Assembly: GCA_965213845.1 (NCBI GenBank)
Contig: CBDCAI010000015.1
Span: 1 to 64,000, forward strand
Length of the DNA: 64,000 bases
Origin: JBBROS01 sp965213845
GTDB lineage: Bacteria > Pseudomonadota > Alphaproteobacteria > Acetobacterales > Acetobacteraceae
Reading direction: 5' to 3'
The notes under the pieces are model-generated. The model did not search any database. It saw only the letters and a list, made by a program, of their open reading frames with translations, and had not been told where the DNA came from. This document shows positions 25,404-34,639 of this stretch, piece after piece; within the stretch, counting starts at the first letter, position 1, and each line of letters starts with the position of its first letter. Made by a program: the position numbers and the translations under genes.

Positions 25404-27002
25404 TCATGGACCCGGCTTCATGAAGACGGCGGTCAGCTGGGGAAACCAGCTCTGGGCCTGGACGTAGCCCTGCACCTGCGGCGCGAGGCTGCGGGGGTTG
25501 AGGTCGTGCGCGACGAACACGTAGGCGGCGTCGTTCACGATGGCGGCGTGGGCGCGGGCCAGCAGCGCGTCCTGGCGGGGCTGGTCGAACGTCTCCTGCG
25601 CCTCGCGGATCAGGGCCGTCACGGTGTCGTTGCGGTACTGGCCCCAGTTGAAGCCGGCGGGGGCGTCCATGCGGGGGTCGAACTGGCGGATGAAGGCGGT
25701 GGCCGGGTCCATGGGGCCGTAGCTGTTGTTGATGGCGCTGACGTTGCGGTTGACCTCCGCCTGCGCGCCGACCCGGCGGTGGCCGCGCAGCGTCTCCCAT
25801 TCCAGGACCTCGAACTCCAGCGTGATGCCCACCTCGGCCAGGTTCTGCTGGATGTACTCGTTCATGGGCAGCGGCTGCATCTGGCCGGAGCCGGAGGGCG
25901 ATATGGCGACGCGGAGCTTCAGGGGGCGGCCCGGGCCGAAGCCGGTGTCGGCCAGCAGGCGCCGTGCCTCGGCGGGGTCGTAGCCGATGTGGAAGGCGGG
26001 GGTGCCGAACCAGGGGTGGCCGGGATACACGTAGCCGACCGCGGGCCGCATCGTGCCGCCCAGCAGCTCCGTCAGGCCGTCGCGGTTGATGGCCAGGTTC
26101 ACGGCCTTGCGGACGCGGATGTCGTTCCAGGGGCTGCCCGGCAGGCGGCTCGGCTCGTAGGGCCAGATGTGCGGGTAGACGTTGGTGACGAGCTGCATGC
26201 CGGCGGCGTGCAGCGCATCGAGCATGTCGGGTGCCGGGGCCTCCACCCAGTCGAGCTGGTGGGACAGCAGGGCGGCCGAGCGCGTGCTGGCGTCGGGCAC
26301 CGGCATCAGCACGACGCGGTCCAGCTTCGGGATGCGGGCCTTGTCCCAGTAGTCTTCGTTGCGGACCAGCTCCAGGCGTTCGCGGGGCACCACCCGGTCC
26401 ACCTTGAACGGCCCGGTGCCGGAGGGCTGCAGCGCGACGCGGGCCCAGTCGCGGCCCATCGCCTCCCACCGGGAGGGGCTGCCGTACAGCAGGTAGGACA
26501 CCTCGAACGGGAAGAAGGCGTCGACGACCTGGGTGGTGATCTCGACCGTCATGGGGTCGATGGCGCGGTAGCCGGCGATGGGGGCGACGCGGCCGCGGAC
26601 CTGGCCCGACTGGCGGGCGTCGAACTGGGGGGACGTGTCACGGTAGATCTTGTCGAGGTTCCAGACGACGGCGGAGGCGTCGAAGGGGGTGCCGTCGTGG
26701 AAGCGGACGCCGGGGCGCAGCGTGAACACCCAGCGGCGGCGGTCTTCCGGGACGGCGTGCCACGACAGCGCGAGGCCGGGGACGAGGCCGGGGGCGACGT
26801 CGGCGCGTGACAGGTCCCAGTTCACCAGGGCGTCGTAGATGGTGTAACCGGCGAAGCGGTAGCCCTCCATGCCCTGGTCGGGCTGCCCGGTGGTGAGCGG
26901 GATGTCGGCGGCGGTCATGCCGATGCGCAGCGTGCCCTGGGCATGGGCGGCGACAAAGGCCCCGGGGCCAAGCAGCAGCAGGACGAACAGCAGCGCCCTC
27001 AT
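25404..27002 (-). CDS. ABC substrate-binding protein, family 5, paralogue 1
   Basis: A 532-aa binding protein from the ATG at 27002, with a Sec signal peptide (MRALLFVLLLLGPGAFVAAHAQG). The frame is open upstream, but this ATG overlaps the amidase stop (ATGA) and begins the signal. Characteristic text is DIPLTTGQPDQGMEGYRF, TIYDALVNWDLSRADV, VRFHDGTPFDAS and PSGTGPFKVDRVVPRERLE. It is closely related to the binding proteins at 28431 and 31415. Sitting directly before the ATPases, it is probably the main partner of this transporter. Confidence 0.88.
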   Translation of the reverse strand: MRALLFVLLLLGPGAFVAAHAQGTLRIGMTAADIPLTTGQPDQGMEGYRFAGYTIYDALVNWDLSRADVAPGLVPGLALSWHAVPEDRRRWVFTLRPGVRFHDGTPFDASAVVWNLDKIYRDTSPQFDARQSGQVRGRVAPIAGYRAIDPMTVEITTQVVDAFFPFEVSYLLYGSPSRWEAMGRDWARVALQPSGTGPFKVDRVVPRERLELVRNEDYWDKARIPKLDRVVLMPVPDASTRSAALLSHQLDWVEAPAPDMLDALHAAGMQLVTNVYPHIWPYEPSRLPGSPWNDIRVRKAVNLAINRDGLTELLGGTMRPAVGYVYPGHPWFGTPAFHIGYDPAEARRLLADTGFGPGRPLKLRVAISPSGSGQMQPLPMNEYIQQNLAEVGITLEFEVLEWETLRGHRRVGAQAEVNRNVSAINNSYGPMDPATAFIRQFDPRMDAPAGFNWGQYRNDTVTALIREAQETFDQPRQDALLARAHAAIVNDAAYVFVAHDLNPRSLAPQVQGYVQAQSWFPQLTAVFMKPGP

Positions 27003-28426
27003 GCGAACAGGTCCCTGACCCAGGCGGCGACGGCGCAGGCCTCGGCATCCCGGTCGCGGAAGCCGCAGAGCTGCAGGCCGAGCGGCAGGTCGTCCACCGC
27101 CAGCAGGGGCATGGCGATGGCCGGGGCGGCGACCATGGTCCATGGCAAGGCGAAGCTGCGGGATCCGGTGTAGGCGTGGTCACGCTGGGCCGGACCGCTG
27201 GAACACAGCGCGAGGAAGCCGTCGATCGTGCCGGACAGCGCCTCCACCGTGCGGCGCAGCAGGGCGCGGCGTTCAAGCGCGCGGGTGTAGTCCGCTGGCG
27301 TCATGGCGGCACCGTGGGCGAGCAGCTCGTGGATGCGCTTGCCCACCTTGTCGGCGCCGTGGTCGAGGTAGCTGGAGAGCGGCCACCGCACCTCCCATGC
27401 GAGAATGTCGTAGGAGGTGTCGTTGGCGTCGGCCAGGAGCAGCTCCAGCGCCTCGACTTCGGGGGAGGTGCGGCGGTACAGGACGGGGATGCCGGCCGCG
27501 GTCACACGGTCGATGGCGGCCTCGAAGGCGGCGCGGGAGTCGGGCGGGGTCTCGGCCCAGCCCTGCATCTCGAGGCGTGCGAGGGCGCGGGGGCGGTGGG
27601 GCGGCGGCAGGCGCTCGGGCCCCTGCAGGCCGAGATGGGGCGGCGTGCCGCCGACGAAGCGGGCGATGGCGCGGGCGCCGGCCCAGACGTCCTCGAGGCT
27701 GGCGCCGAAGATGCCGAGATGGTCCTGCGTCGGGGCGAGCGGGGTGACGCCGCCGGTGTGCAGGGCGTCGTGGCTGGGCTTCAGCGCGTAGGCGCCGCAG
27801 AACCCGGCGGGGCGGATGGTGGAGGCCTGCGTCTGGGTGCCCAGCGCCAGGCTGGCCATGCCGGCCCCGACGGCGGCGGCGGAGCCGGAGCTGGACCCCC
27901 CGGGGGTGCGCTCGGAATCGTAGGGGTTGCGGGTGGGGCCGGAGTTGGAGACGGCGAACTCGGTCGTGACGGTCTTGCCCAGGATGACGGCCCCGGCCTG
28001 GCGCAGGGCCCAGACCGCGGCGGCGTCGCGCCTGGCGTGCCAGCCGGGGTAGATCGGGCTGTTCATCGCGGTGGGCATGTCGCGCGTCTCGATCATGTCC
28101 TTCACGGCGACGGGCATGCCGTCGACGGGCGACAAGGGTGCGCCGGCCTGCCAGCGGGCGGTGGATGCGGCGGCGGCGGCGCGCGCGGGCCCGGCGTTCA
28201 CCACGACGAACGCCCGGACGGAGGGCTCCTGCGCCTCGATCGCGGCGAGGCAGCGTTCGAGGAAGGCGGACGGCGTGTCCTGCGCGGCGCGGAAGGCGTC
28301 GGCCTGGGCGGTATAGGGCCGCAGCAGGGGGTGCGCGGGGTCGTAGGCCAGCCGCCGCGCGACGATGTCGTCCGGCAGCGGCGGGGTCGGCCAGACGGGG
28401 GTGGGGGCGGCGGCGGCAAGGTCCAT
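26999..28426 (-). CDS. Amidase (amidase signature family)
   Basis: A 475-aa amidase. The ATG at 28426 is chosen, four bases after the upstream stop; a longer frame would run into that gene. The Ser-cisSer-Lys triad is visible: Lys in MPVAVKDMIETRDM, the Ser pair in RTPGGSSSGSAAAVGAG and the oxyanion region ALGTQTQASTIRPAGF. Family members hydrolyse carboxamides to acid and ammonia. Its place between two binding-protein genes suggests it acts on the imported compound in the cytoplasm; no signal peptide is seen. Confidence 0.88.
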   Translation of the reverse strand: MDLAAAAPTPVWPTPPLPDDIVARRLAYDPAHPLLRPYTAQADAFRAAQDTPSAFLERCLAAIEAQEPSVRAFVVVNAGPARAAAAASTARWQAGAPLSPVDGMPVAVKDMIETRDMPTAMNSPIYPGWHARRDAAAVWALRQAGAVILGKTVTTEFAVSNSGPTRNPYDSERTPGGSSSGSAAAVGAGMASLALGTQTQASTIRPAGFCGAYALKPSHDALHTGGVTPLAPTQDHLGIFGASLEDVWAGARAIARFVGGTPPHLGLQGPERLPPPHRPRALARLEMQGWAETPPDSRAAFEAAIDRVTAAGIPVLYRRTSPEVEALELLLADANDTSYDILAWEVRWPLSSYLDHGADKVGKRIHELLAHGAAMTPADYTRALERRALLRRTVEALSGTIDGFLALCSSGPAQRDHAYTGSRSFALPWTMVAAPAIAMPLLAVDDLPLGLQLCGFRDRDAEACAVAAWVRDLFA

Positions 28427-28430
28427 CGCG

Positions 28431-30071
28431 CTATTCCACCGAGACGGGGGAGAAGTCGACATACCAGCTCTGGGCCTCGACGACACCCTTCACCTTGGGC
28501 GAGACGGCGCGGGGGTTCACGTCGTGCACGACGAAGATCCAGTCGGCCTGGTCCACCATGCGGGTGTGGATGCGCGCCAGGATCGCGTCCTGCTTCACGG
28601 GGTCGAACTCCTCGCGGGCGGCCGTGCACAGGGCATCGAGCTCCGGGTCGTTGAGGAAGCCCCAGTTGGTGCCGGTGGGCGGGGTGGCGCGGCTGTCGAC
28701 ATGGCGCAGGAAGGCGCTCAGCGGGTCCATGGAGCCCCAGCTGTTGTTGAGCGCGTGCACGCCCTTGTTGGTGGGCCCGGCCGCGCCGCCGGCGTCGCGC
28801 CGGCTGCGCAACGCCTGCCACTCCAGCAGCTCGAACTCCAGCGTGACGCCCACGTCGGCGAAATTCTGCTGGATGAACTCGTTCATCGGTTGCGGATACA
28901 TCTGGCCGGAGCCGGACGTGGAGATCATGAACTTCAGCTTCAACGGCTTGGCCGGCCCGTAGCCGGCTTCGGCCAGCAGGCGCCGGGCCTCGTCGGGGTC
29001 GTAGCGGATCTTGAACGTCGGGTTGCCCCACCAGGGGTTGCCGGGCTCGACGACGCCATGGGCGGGCTTGGCGAGGCCGCTGAGCAGCTCCGTCAGGCCG
29101 TCGCGGTCGATGGCGAGGTTGAGCGCCTGCCGGACACGGATGTCGTTCATCGGGCTGCCCTCGACCCGGCTCGGCGTGTAGGGCCAGGAGTGCGGCATCA
29201 CGCCGGTCAGCACCTGCATGCGGGCGGATTTCAGCTGGGCGACGGTCTCGGGCGCCGGGCTTTCGATCCAGTCGACTTGGCCGCTGAGCAGGGCGGCGGT
29301 GCGAGTGCCGGCATCGGGCACGGGCAGCAGAACGAGCTTCTCGCATTTCGGAATGCGCGCCTTGTCCCAGTAGTCGGCGTTGCGGTGCAACCCGGCGTGG
29401 TCGCGCGGGACGTACTGGTCCAGGATCCAGGGCCCGGTGCCGGACGGATGGCGGCCGAAATCGGCCCAGCCCTTGCCCTGCGCCCAGCGGGCCGGGCTCG
29501 ACACCAGGGCTGCGGTCAGCTGGTAGGGCAGCGTGGAGTCGGGGCCGGGGGTGGTGATCTCCAGATGGGTGGCGTCGATCGCGCGGTATTTCGCGACGCC
29601 CGGGATGCGCCAGCTCATCTGGGCGGACTGGGCCGGGTCGAACTGGGGGGCGGTGCGGTTCAGCAGCTTGTCGAGGTTCCAGACGACCGCGTCGGCGTCG
29701 AAGACGGAGCCGTCGTGGAAGCGGATGCCCTGGCGCAGGGTGAACACCCAGCGGGAGCGGTCGGCCGGGTCCACGACCCAGCTTTCCGCGAGGCCGGGCA
29801 CGACGCCCGAGGCGCGGTCGGCGCGCGACAGGTCCCAGTTGACCAGGCCGTCGTAGATGGTGTTGCCCATGAAGCGCAGGCCTTCGGTGCCCTGGTCCGG
29901 GCCGCCGTTCTGCGTGGGCAGGTCGGCCAGGGTCATCGCGATGCGCAGCGTGCAGCCTGGCGTCTCAGCCCGGGCCGCATCCGTCGGCATCGCCGACGTG
30001 ACCAGCCCGGTCAGGGCGAACAGCAGCAGATGCCTGGTGATCCGACGCATCCGAGGTCCGACATTCCGCAT
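28431..30071 (-). CDS. ABC substrate-binding protein, family 5, paralogue 2
   Basis: About 546 aa from the ATG at 30071 (AAGG eight bases upstream); an ATG at 30050 would begin at the signal-peptide core MRRITRHLLLFALTGL. It shares with paralogue 1 the blocks DLPTQNGGPDQGTEGLRF, TIYDGLVNWDLSRADR, PSGTGPWILDQYVPRDH and IPKCEKLVLLPVPDAGTR. It is the first gene of the seven-gene operon 30071-21509 and is divergent from the amidase at 30098 with only 26 bases between the starts. Confidence 0.87.
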   Translation of the reverse strand: MRNVGPRMRRITRHLLLFALTGLVTSAMPTDAARAETPGCTLRIAMTLADLPTQNGGPDQGTEGLRFMGNTIYDGLVNWDLSRADRASGVVPGLAESWVVDPADRSRWVFTLRQGIRFHDGSVFDADAVVWNLDKLLNRTAPQFDPAQSAQMSWRIPGVAKYRAIDATHLEITTPGPDSTLPYQLTAALVSSPARWAQGKGWADFGRHPSGTGPWILDQYVPRDHAGLHRNADYWDKARIPKCEKLVLLPVPDAGTRTAALLSGQVDWIESPAPETVAQLKSARMQVLTGVMPHSWPYTPSRVEGSPMNDIRVRQALNLAIDRDGLTELLSGLAKPAHGVVEPGNPWWGNPTFKIRYDPDEARRLLAEAGYGPAKPLKLKFMISTSGSGQMYPQPMNEFIQQNFADVGVTLEFELLEWQALRSRRDAGGAAGPTNKGVHALNNSWGSMDPLSAFLRHVDSRATPPTGTNWGFLNDPELDALCTAAREEFDPVKQDAILARIHTRMVDQADWIFVVHDVNPRAVSPKVKGVVEAQSWYVDFSPVSVE

Positions 30072-30097
30072 GGTCCAGACCTTGCAAGTCCCGGACC

Positions 30098-31390
30098 ATG
30101 CTCGACCAGACCCTGCCGCCCACCGCCACCCAGTCGCTTCATGCCATGGCGCAGGGGCGCCTGACCGCGCAGGAGGTGCTGGCCGCCTGCGCCGAACGCA
30201 TCACGGCGCGGGAGGCGCAAGTGCAGGCGTTCGCGGCGCTGGACCTGGTGGGGGCGGAGGCGGAGGCGCGGCGGATCGACGCCTTGCCGCCGGCGGCGCG
30301 CGGGGCGTTGGGCGGGATCCCGACGGGGTACAAGGACATCATCGACACGGCCGGGCTGGCGACGGAGTACAACTCGCCGATCTATGCCGGGCACGTGCCG
30401 CGGGCGGATGCCAGCGTCGTTGCCCTCAGCCGCGCGGCGGGTGCCGTCATCCTGGGCAAAACCGTGACCTGCGAGTTCGCCAACCGCGCGCCGGGCCCGA
30501 CGACCAACCCGCACGACCCGGCCCGCACGCCCGGGGGCTCCTCGCAGGGGTCGGCCGCGGCGGTGGCGGCGGGCATGGTGCCGCTGGCGCTGGGCACGCA
30601 GACCTCGGGCTCGGTCATCCGCCCGGCGTCGTATTGCGGGGTGCACGGCTTCAAGGGCACATGGGGCGACATCAGCTATGCCGGCACGAAGCTGACCTCG
30701 CGGTCGCTCGACACGATCGGGATCTATGCGCGGTCGCTGGCGGACATCGCGCTGTACCGGTCGGTGCTGACCATGACCCGGCCCGTGGCGATCAACGTCG
30801 GCAACGTGGCGGCACCCCGCGTGGGGGTGTGCCTGGGGCCCTATCGGGACCAGGCGGACGCGGCGTCGCTGGATGTGGTGGCAGCCGTAGCGGCGGCGCT
30901 GGGCAAGGCGGGTGCGCGCGTGACGGCGTGGGAGCCGCCGGCGCATTTCGCCGGGTTGAACGATGCGGTGCGGTGGATCTCGGCATGGGAGGGTGCCCGC
31001 AGCCTGGCGTGGGAGGCGGCGAACCACCGCGACCAGATCAGCCCGGCCCTCCGCGACGGCCGGATCCATGACGGCGAGGCCTGCAGCCCCGAGTGGTATG
31101 CGACATGCTGCCGCCTGGGCGAGCGCTGCCGGATCGAGCTCGATGCCGCGTTCGACGAGCTGGACGTGATCCTGACGCTGGCCGCGCCCGGCGAGGCGCC
31201 GCTCGGGCTGGCGGCGACCGGCAGCGCCACCTTCAACACGTCATGGACGCTGCTGCACGTGCCCTGCGTGACGATCCCCGGCCATGTGGGCCCGAACGGC
31301 ATGCCGATCGGGTTCCAACTGGTAGGCAGGCGCAGCGGCGACCGGCGACTGCTGGACGTGGCGCGCTGGATCGAGCGGGCGGCGGCCTGA
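30098..31390 (+). CDS. Amidase (amidase signature family)
   Basis: A 430-aa amidase with the triad in IPTGYKDIIDTAG (Lys), RTPGGSSQGSAAAVAAG (Ser) and LALGTQTSGSVIRPASYCG. It is short for the family, with a compact C-terminus ending in MPIGFQLVGRRSGDRRLLDVARWIE. Divergent from binding-protein paralogue 2 and convergent (24-base gap) with paralogue 3, it is the only plus-strand gene in this part of the cluster. It closely resembles the amidase at 34578. Confidence 0.88.
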   Translation: MLDQTLPPTATQSLHAMAQGRLTAQEVLAACAERITAREAQVQAFAALDLVGAEAEARRIDALPPAARGALGGIPTGYKDIIDTAGLATEYNSPIYAGHVPRADASVVALSRAAGAVILGKTVTCEFANRAPGPTTNPHDPARTPGGSSQGSAAAVAAGMVPLALGTQTSGSVIRPASYCGVHGFKGTWGDISYAGTKLTSRSLDTIGIYARSLADIALYRSVLTMTRPVAINVGNVAAPRVGVCLGPYRDQADAASLDVVAAVAAALGKAGARVTAWEPPAHFAGLNDAVRWISAWEGARSLAWEAANHRDQISPALRDGRIHDGEACSPEWYATCCRLGERCRIELDAAFDELDVILTLAAPGEAPLGLAATGSATFNTSWTLLHVPCVTIPGHVGPNGMPIGFQLVGRRSGDRRLLDVARWIERAAA

Positions 31391-31414
31391 TGCCGCCGAC
31401 CACCCGTCGCAGGA

Positions 31415-33061
31415 TCAGCCGACGCTGACGGGCGTCAGGTCCTGCCACCAGCTCTGGGCCTGGACGAAGCCCTTCACCTTGGGCGACAGGGCGCGGGGGT
31501 TGAGGTCGTGCACAACCCAGATCCACATGGCCTGATCGACGATGCGGGCGTGCAGCCGGGCCAGGATCCTGTCCTGCTCCGCGGGCACGAAGGCGGTCTT
31601 GGCCTCGGCACACAGCGCGTCCGCCTCGGGGTCCGAGAAGCCGCCCCAGTTGAAACCGGCGGGCGGCAGCATGCGGGACCAGGCGGGGCTGATGAGGCCG
31701 ATATCGGGGTCCCAGTAGCCCCAGGAGTTGTTCAGCATGTGCTCGCCCTTGTTTTCGGGCGCCTGCACCCCGACCCGGCGGCGGGCGCGCAGCTGCTCCC
31801 ATTCCAGCACGTCGAAGGCCAGCGTCACGCCCACTTCGCCGAACTGCTGCTGGATCAGGTCGTTCATCGGCTGCGGCTGCATCTGGCCGGAGCCGGAGGG
31901 CGACACCACGGCCCGGACGGTCAGCGGCTTGGACTTCGAGTATCCGGCCTCCGTCAGCAGCTTGCGGGCCTGGTCCGGGTCGTACTTGATGTCGAAGCTG
32001 GGTGTGCCGAACCAGGGGTGCTTCGGGTCCACCATGCCCTTGGCCGGCAGGGCCAGGCCGCCCAGCAGCTGCACCAGCGCCTCGCGGTCGATGGCGAGGT
32101 TGAGCGCCTTGCGGACACGGATGTCCTTCATGGGCGAGCCGTCGGCGTAGCTCAGCATATAGGGCCAGATGTGCGGGTAGACGTTGGTGACGATCTGCAT
32201 GCCCGACGACTTCAGGCGGTCGATGGTGTCGGGCGGCGGCGCCTCCACCCAGTCCACCTGGCCGCTGAGCAGCGCCGCCACCCGTGTGTTGGGGTCGGGC
32301 ACCGGCAGCAGGATCTGCCGGTCGACCTTCGGGATGCGCTTCGGGTCCCAGTACTTGTCGTTGCGAACCAGCTCCGCCCGGTTGCGGGGCACCAGCAGCA
32401 CCAGCTTCCACGGCCCGGTGCCGCTGGGCTTTTCCGCGAACTTGCTCCAGTTGCCGTCCATGGCAGCCCATTGCGCGGGGCTCGAGATGGCGATCAGCGC
32501 GATCTGGTAGGGGAAGACGGCGTCGGGCTGCTTGGCGGTCAGCTCCACGGTCAGTTCGTCGATCTTGCGATAGGACTTGATGGGGGCGACGTAGGTGGCG
32601 CCCTGCGCGGCCTGGGCGGGATCGAACTGCTTGGCGTCCTTGTTCGTCAGCTTGTCGAGGTTCCACAGCACGGCGTCGGCGTTGAAGGCGGAGCCGTCGT
32701 GGAACAGCACGCCGGGGCGCAACTTGAACGTCCAGAGCGTCTGCGTGGCGGAGTCGACGGACCATTCGGTGGCGAGCCCCGGGCGCAGCTTGGCGACGAC
32801 GTCGGAGCGCGAGAGGTCGTAGTTGATGAGGCCGTCATAGATCTGCATGCCGACGAAGCGCTGCCCCTCCGCGCCCTGGTTGGCCTGGCCGGTGGTGAGC
32901 GGGATATCGGATGCGGTCATGGCGACGCGCAGCACCGACTCCGTCGCGGCGTGGCTGGTGCCGGGGATGCTTGCGGCAGGGAGGCTGGCGGCGGCCGCGG
33001 TGCCGAGGCCGGCGAGGACGGTGCGGCGACGGATCGGGCGGGCGTGACGGGGGTCGGACAT
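31415..33061 (-). CDS. ABC substrate-binding protein, family 5, paralogue 3
   Basis: A 548-aa binding protein. The ATG at 33061 has a strong AGGAGG site. The leader RRRTVLAGLGTAAAASLPA is Tat-type, unlike the Sec-type leaders of paralogues 1 and 2. Shared blocks are DIPLTTGQANQGAEGQRF, QIYDGLINYDLSRSDV, LFHDGSAFNADAVLWNLDKL and IPKVDRQILLPVPDPNTR. It stands alone as a transcript, divergent from the exporter gene, with no transporter core of its own; it may share the core at 21.5-25.4 kb. Confidence 0.87.
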   Translation of the reverse strand: MSDPRHARPIRRRTVLAGLGTAAAASLPAASIPGTSHAATESVLRVAMTASDIPLTTGQANQGAEGQRFVGMQIYDGLINYDLSRSDVVAKLRPGLATEWSVDSATQTLWTFKLRPGVLFHDGSAFNADAVLWNLDKLTNKDAKQFDPAQAAQGATYVAPIKSYRKIDELTVELTAKQPDAVFPYQIALIAISSPAQWAAMDGNWSKFAEKPSGTGPWKLVLLVPRNRAELVRNDKYWDPKRIPKVDRQILLPVPDPNTRVAALLSGQVDWVEAPPPDTIDRLKSSGMQIVTNVYPHIWPYMLSYADGSPMKDIRVRKALNLAIDREALVQLLGGLALPAKGMVDPKHPWFGTPSFDIKYDPDQARKLLTEAGYSKSKPLTVRAVVSPSGSGQMQPQPMNDLIQQQFGEVGVTLAFDVLEWEQLRARRRVGVQAPENKGEHMLNNSWGYWDPDIGLISPAWSRMLPPAGFNWGGFSDPEADALCAEAKTAFVPAEQDRILARLHARIVDQAMWIWVVHDLNPRALSPKVKGFVQAQSWWQDLTPVSVG

Positions 33062-33169
33062 GCGGAGCCTCCTGGATGGCGGGATCGGTGCAAGGGCCAT
33101 GCCGCAGCCGAGCCTGGTCCGGTGGCGGGCGACCGAGGGGGCGGCACGGCGCGTGCAAGGATGGTCGGG

Positions 33170-34639
33170 ATGGTGCCGACCGATCCGGAGATCCCTGAGT
33201 TCGCCACGGCGCGGAACCCGCGGCTGCGGCTGCTGATCCCGCTGACGGTCGCGTTCGCGTTCATGATGGAGCAGCTGGACAGCACCATCATCATGACCGC
33301 GATACCCGACATCGCGCGGGGGCTCGGCGCCACGCCGCTGCAGATGAACCTGGCCGTGACGAGCTACATCCTGAGTCTCGCCGTGTTCATCCCGGTCAGC
33401 GGCTGGATCGCCGACCGGTATGGGGCGCGGCGGGTGTTCATCGCGGCGCTGGCGATCTTCACGGTGGCGTCGGGGCTGTGCGGACTGTCCGGCACGCTGC
33501 CGCAGATGGTGGCGACGCGGGTGCTGCAGGGGTTCGGCGGCGCGATGATGACGCCGGTGGGGCGGCTGATCCTGCTGCGGTCGTTCCCGCGCAGCCAGCT
33601 GGTGACGGCCATGACCTACATGACGATCCCCGCGGTGGTGGGACCCACGCTGGGGCCGTTGCTGGGCGGGTTCCTGACCACCTATGCCGGATGGCGCTGG
33701 CTGTTCTACGTCAACATCCCGCTGGGCCTGCTGGGGATCGCGCTGGCCTGGCGCTATGTCGAGGACACCCGGCTGGACGGTGCGCCGCGCTTCGACCTGC
33801 CGGGCTTCCTGCTATGCGGCGCGGGGCTGGCGTCGCTGCAGTTCGCGCTGGAGACGATCGGCCACCCGATCCTGCCCGTGATGGCGACCGCCTGCCTGTT
33901 CACGGCTGCGGCGGCGCTGCTGGGCGCCTACGGGTGGTATGCCGGCCGGCACAAGGACCCGGCGCTCGACCTGACGCTGTTCCAGGACCGGAGCTTCCGC
34001 GTGAGCACGCTGGTGGGCGGGCTGAGCCGGATGGGCGCCAACGGGGTGCCGTTCATGCTGCCGCTGATGCTGCAGCTGGGGTTCGGGCTGAACCCGATAG
34101 AGGCGGGGTCGCTGACCTTCGTGAGCAGCCTGGGAACGCTGGCAGTGCGGCCGATCTCGGCGGCGATGCTGCGGGCTTTCGGCTTCCGCGGCGTGCTGGC
34201 CGGGAACGGACTGTTCTGCGCCGCCGTCATCGGGGCGTTCGCGCTGACCACCGCCGCCACGCCGCACTGGCTGCTGCTGAGCCATGTGCTGGCGTTCGGC
34301 GTGGCGCGCAGCACGCAGTTCATGACGACGAACACGCTGACCTATGCGGACCTGCCGGCGACGAAGCTGAGCCGTGGCACCAGCATGGGCGGCGTGGTCC
34401 AGCAGCTGACGATCTCGTTCGGCGTGTCGCTCGCCGCGGCCGCGCTGGGCCTGATCGCGGGGCCGGACCACACGCCGACCGTGGCGCAGTTCCACCTGGT
34501 GTTCCTGCTGATGGCCGGGCTGACCTTGGCCTCGGTTCCGGGGTTCCTGCTGCTGCACCCCGGCGACGGGGCGCATGTCAGCCAGCAGCGACGACGGGGG
34601 CCACCGACGCCGACACCGACAGCAGCTGCCGGTCGGTGA
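33170..34639 (+). CDS. MFS drug exporter, EmrB/QacA (DHA2) type
   Basis: A 489-aa protein from the ATG at 33170, which has AAGGA eight bases upstream; an ATG at 33161 is an alternative. The huge open frame further upstream is antisense to the binding protein. It has about 14 helices, the D-containing first-helix motif EQLDSTIIMTAIPDIA, motif A GWIADRYGARRVF and motif C GPTLGPLLGGF. This family exports drugs or metabolites with proton antiport. Its last 62 bases overlap, tail to tail, the amidase gene at 34578. Confidence 0.87.
   Translation: MVPTDPEIPEFATARNPRLRLLIPLTVAFAFMMEQLDSTIIMTAIPDIARGLGATPLQMNLAVTSYILSLAVFIPVSGWIADRYGARRVFIAALAIFTVASGLCGLSGTLPQMVATRVLQGFGGAMMTPVGRLILLRSFPRSQLVTAMTYMTIPAVVGPTLGPLLGGFLTTYAGWRWLFYVNIPLGLLGIALAWRYVEDTRLDGAPRFDLPGFLLCGAGLASLQFALETIGHPILPVMATACLFTAAAALLGAYGWYAGRHKDPALDLTLFQDRSFRVSTLVGGLSRMGANGVPFMLPLMLQLGFGLNPIEAGSLTFVSSLGTLAVRPISAAMLRAFGFRGVLAGNGLFCAAVIGAFALTTAATPHWLLLSHVLAFGVARSTQFMTTNTLTYADLPATKLSRGTSMGGVVQQLTISFGVSLAAAALGLIAGPDHTPTVAQFHLVFLLMAGLTLASVPGFLLLHPGDGAHVSQQRRRGPPTPTPTAAAGR

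Noticed and set aside
31508..33160. Upstream extension of the EmrB-like exporter frame
   Set aside because: Antisense to binding-protein paralogue 3; a ribosome site and family start occur at 33161-33170.
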